This document shows positions 45,573 to 47,355 of a stretch of DNA of 47,355 nt, piece after piece. The stretch spans positions 1 to 47,355 of the forward strand of contig CAMNRO010000021.1 in assembly GCA_946553045.1 (NCBI GenBank), written 5' to 3'. The position numbers and the translations under genes are program-made. How positions within the stretch are numbered: the stretch's first letter is position 1; each line of letters starts with the position of its first letter. Source of the DNA: an uncultured Porphyromonadaceae bacterium (GTDB lineage: Bacteria; Bacteroidota; Bacteroidia; Bacteroidales; Muribaculaceae). The notes under the pieces are model-generated. The model saw only the letters and a program-made list of their open reading frames with translations, was not told the DNA's origin and ran no database searches.

Positions 45573-46771
45573 AAAATAACATTCTCATAGCTCTCTCTCT
45601 TGTTCTGGCCGTTGCGGTCGTATCGTCGTGCAGCCGGAACAGTGCACCCTCCGACTGCGCTGACAGCGCGATTGCCGAGCCCCTCGACTCTCTCTTCGGC
45701 GCCATGTTTCCCCGCAACGAGCCCGGTGCCATTGTAGGCGTAGCCGTCGACGGAGAGCCCGTCTACCTCCACGGCTTCGGCAAGGCACGCCTCGATACCG
45801 ACAAGCCATATACCGACAGTACGGCCACAAACATATGCTCGGCTACCAAAATGTTTGTCGCAACAGCCGTGATGAAGCTCGTAGACCAGCACAAGCTTTC
45901 GCTCAATCAGACTATCGCCGAGTTCTTTCCTAACTTCACATCGCCCGTTTTTAAGGAAATAACCTTGCGGCATATTCTTTCGCATACCACAGGACTTCCC
46001 GACAAGCGCCCCCGCAACCCCGACCAGTGGAAGAGCTATATACGCCGTCATGACTCAACATTCGGTGTGAGCGAAGACTATATGCTCTACGGCCGTGAGC
46101 CCGAGATGATAAAGTTTCTTGAATCGGTAGACCGCCTCGAGGCCGAACCCGGCACCGCATACCGCTATCAGGACCCTCCATTCATGCTCCTCAGCACCGT
46201 GATAGAGCAGGCCTCGGGCATGCCGTTCGAAAAATATATGGCCGACAGCATTTTTGCACCGGCCGGACTTACGGAAACATGCTTTTTCGACCCCGATAGA
46301 CCTATAGTCAACAAAGCCCACGGCTATGCCCCCGCCGACGGCATGAGCGAAGAAGGCCAGTTTGTGAGCGACGACGGCAAATGGGAGGAATACGACTATG
46401 GCGAGGCGGCTTTCTTCCCCACCAGAGCCGACCGCGGAATCTATACCACCGCCCGCGACTACTTCAAGTGGATAAAAGCCCTGTACGGCGGCCGCGTAAT
46501 AGACATGCCTTCTGTTGCGGCTCAGTACAACTGGCAGATAGCAACCAAACTACCCAATATAGGCTATGGACTCGGCGTATTTCTCGAATCGGCACCGGGC
46601 ATGCCATACAAGGCATTCCATATGAGCTATAACGGAGGTTTCTCTATATACCAGTGCTATTATCCCGAACAGAAAATATTTGTCTTCGTACTCTCGAACA
46701 GGCCCGACTGGGATCGTCTCGAGACCGGTAACAAGATTTCGTCGATTCTGATGCGGGCCGGCTGGCTCTGA
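45569..46771 (+). CDS. Serine hydrolase lipoprotein (beta-lactamase/esterase family)
   Basis: The 400-residue protein has a lipoprotein signal with lipobox VSSC (C21). The beta-lactamase-fold domain has the SxxK nucleophile S91-A-T-K94 (NICSATKMF), HILSHTTGLPD, the YxN-equivalent near YRYQDP, and HMSYNGGF as the third motif. The second motif is not the canonical YxN, so the catalytic tyrosine needs checking. Family members act as peptidases, esterases or penicillin-binding proteins. It overlaps the GT2 gene by 4 nt, suggesting a joint role in envelope glycan metabolism (inference). Confidence 0.9.
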   Translation: MKNNILIALSLVLAVAVVSSCSRNSAPSDCADSAIAEPLDSLFGAMFPRNEPGAIVGVAVDGEPVYLHGFGKARLDTDKPYTDSTATNICSATKMFVATAVMKLVDQHKLSLNQTIAEFFPNFTSPVFKEITLRHILSHTTGLPDKRPRNPDQWKSYIRRHDSTFGVSEDYMLYGREPEMIKFLESVDRLEAEPGTAYRYQDPPFMLLSTVIEQASGMPFEKYMADSIFAPAGLTETCFFDPDRPIVNKAHGYAPADGMSEEGQFVSDDGKWEEYDYGEAAFFPTRADRGIYTTARDYFKWIKALYGGRVIDMPSVAAQYNWQIATKLPNIGYGLGVFLESAPGMPYKAFHMSYNGGFSIYQCYYPEQKIFVFVLSNRPDWDRLETGNKISSILMRAGWL

Positions 46772-46789
46772 TACGGTGCCGAATCGTCG

Positions 46790-46871
46790 CTTAACACCCT
46801 TTATCGCTTGTTAAGAAACGATTAACTGCCCTTGGTCGTTTATAATCCAAACTAAAAAACGTTTGGATTAT
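46790..46871 (+). promoter_or_regulatory. Structured leader with start codon in an 11-bp hairpin
   Basis: ATAATCCAAAC (46842-46852) pairs perfectly with GTTTGGATTAT (46861-46871) around an 8-nt loop; the right arm contains the AT of the ATG at 46870. Upstream, CTTAACA (46790-46796) pairs with TGTTAAG (46809-46815), and a third TTAAC lies at 46822-46826. If the transcript begins upstream of 46842, the start codon is masked. Confidence 0.6.
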
Positions 46872-47208
46872 GAAAAAGGCTATATTTACAGCGGCGGCGT
46901 TTATGCTCGCATTCGGTTCTTACACCGCCATGGCCACCGATTCAGGCGAGGCCAAAAACGACAGCACAAAGACCATAATAGAGAAAGTTGAAGACGGAAC
47001 CGTACAGGTCTACGACAAAACCAGAGACGGCACAGTCAAAGTAGCTAAAAAGGTCGGCAACGGTACCGTCAAAACCTACAACAAGACCAAAAACGGTACC
47101 GTAAAAGTCGCCAAAAAAGTCGGCGACGGCACCGTCAAGACCTATAACAAGGCCAAAGACGGCACCGTCAACCTATTCAATAAGGTAAAAGACAAAGTGA
47201 CCAAATAA
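46870..47208 (+). CDS. Small exported protein of 11-residue repeats
   Basis: The 112-residue protein has a signal peptide (residues 1-22, AIFTAAAFMLAFGSYTAMA). From residue 31 to 107 it consists of seven consecutive 11-residue units, six of the form (D/N)GTVxxxxKxx, for example DGTVKVAKKVG, NGTVKTYNKTK and DGTVKTYNKAK; the first, DSTKTIIEKVE, is degenerate. The repeats are rich in Lys and Val. 11-residue periodicity with a KTK(N/D)G core recalls the amphipathic repeats of alpha-synuclein and LEA proteins, suggesting membrane-surface binding after folding (inference); a beta form is also possible. I know no named family. It has its own leader and no operon partner. Confidence 0.75.
   Translation: MKKAIFTAAAFMLAFGSYTAMATDSGEAKNDSTKTIIEKVEDGTVQVYDKTRDGTVKVAKKVGNGTVKTYNKTKNGTVKVAKKVGDGTVKTYNKAKDGTVNLFNKVKDKVTK
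46960..47190 (+). repeat. 33-bp tandem coding repeats (undecapeptide)
   Basis: Seven in-frame 33-bp units encode the repeats of the small exported protein. Units 2-6 alternate KVAKKVG-type and KTYNKxK-type versions, giving a 66-bp super-repeat at DNA level. Synonymous differences between units show that they are not a very recent expansion. Confidence 0.8.
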
Positions 47209-47239
47209 GCCGCCACGAGAAATTACCCTCCCGAGGGTA

Positions 47240-47270
47240 TTGACCAACAGCCGCTTTGTCCGTAATTTTG
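47240..47270 (+). promoter_or_regulatory. Strong promoter at right edge
   Basis: TTG (47240-47242), a 20-nt spacer and TAATTTTG (47263-47270) match the Bacteroidetes consensus well. The gene it serves lies beyond the window. A small 7-bp stem TACCCTC (47224-47230) with GAGGGTA (47233-47239) is just upstream. Confidence 0.65.
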
Positions 47271-47302
47271 CACCAGAAAATTTACGGAATTGTTTGCCAT
47301 AC

Positions 47303-47336
47303 GAGACTGTCTAACAAGTTTGGGCAGTCTCTTTTT
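47303..47336 (+). terminator. Attenuator-like hairpin in the leader at the right edge
   Basis: GAGACTG (47303-47309) pairs with CAGTCTC (47325-47331) and is followed by TTTTT (47332-47336). About 30 nt after the promoter at 47240-47270, it would stop a short transcript unless read through. It could alternatively be the terminal repeat of an insertion sequence outside the window. Confidence 0.6.
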
Positions 47337-47355
47337 ATAGTCTAAACTGGCTAAA

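Noticed and set aside
1-47355. tRNA, rRNA, tmRNA, complete insertion sequences or prophage genes
   Set aside because: I looked for T-loop motifs, transposase and integrase-type proteins and found none. Short or divergent RNAs could be missed without a covariance search.

Overview
This is a chromosomal housekeeping stretch from a member of the Bacteroidales, most likely a Muribaculaceae (S24-7) relative. The evidence is repeated promoters of the Bacteroidetes type (TAnnTTTG at -7), two type IX secretion proteins (PorU and PorZ), Bacteroidetes-restricted families (DUF3078, DUF2723, DUF3943, a cvpA-sufBCDS cluster) and secreted proteins with a short 'LPAGIY..NGKK..K' tail. Genus-level placement is inference. 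I see no rRNA, tRNA, CRISPR array, complete insertion sequence or phage module.

Left part (1-13.9 kb). The end of infB overlaps folK. A 35-residue membrane peptide follows, then a lone ECF sigma factor. A long leftward series then runs phoH, purC, menG/ubiE, a DUF3078 outer-membrane protein, two small envelope proteins and the membrane pyrophosphatase hppA. The genes from menG to the second small protein overlap by 4 nt. Next come a leftward SDR oxidoreductase with a small exported protein, an AT-richer DUF1016 (YhcG-type) nuclease, and a rightward COG0523 GTPase with a 21-histidine linker.

Middle (13.9-35 kb). porU and a GH25 lysozyme are read leftward. A probable nadA-leuS-rdgB-porZ-unknown-panB-comF series is also leftward. 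A lone GH115-like enzyme points right and overlaps, tail to tail, the end of the leftward cvpA-sufB-sufC-sufD-sufS Fe-S assembly operon.

Right part (35-47.4 kb), all rightward. After the largest gene-free stretch come two tandem secreted paralogues, then a DUF2723 membrane protein, a polysaccharide deacetylase and queG, which overlap one another. A DUF3943 protein, a GT2 glycosyltransferase coupled to a serine-hydrolase lipoprotein, and a small exported protein built from 11-residue repeats complete the window. The start codon of that last gene lies inside a perfect 11-bp hairpin. A good promoter followed by an attenuator-like hairpin sits at the right edge.

Together the genes cover translation, folate, purine, menaquinone, NAD, pantothenate, queuosine and Fe-S biosynthesis, energy conservation by pyrophosphate hydrolysis, and envelope assembly and export. 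No complete new multi-gene system is evident. The least explained items are the undecad-repeat protein with its masked start codon, the tandem secreted pair, the orphan DUF1016 nuclease, and a set of genes whose -7 element almost touches the start codon.
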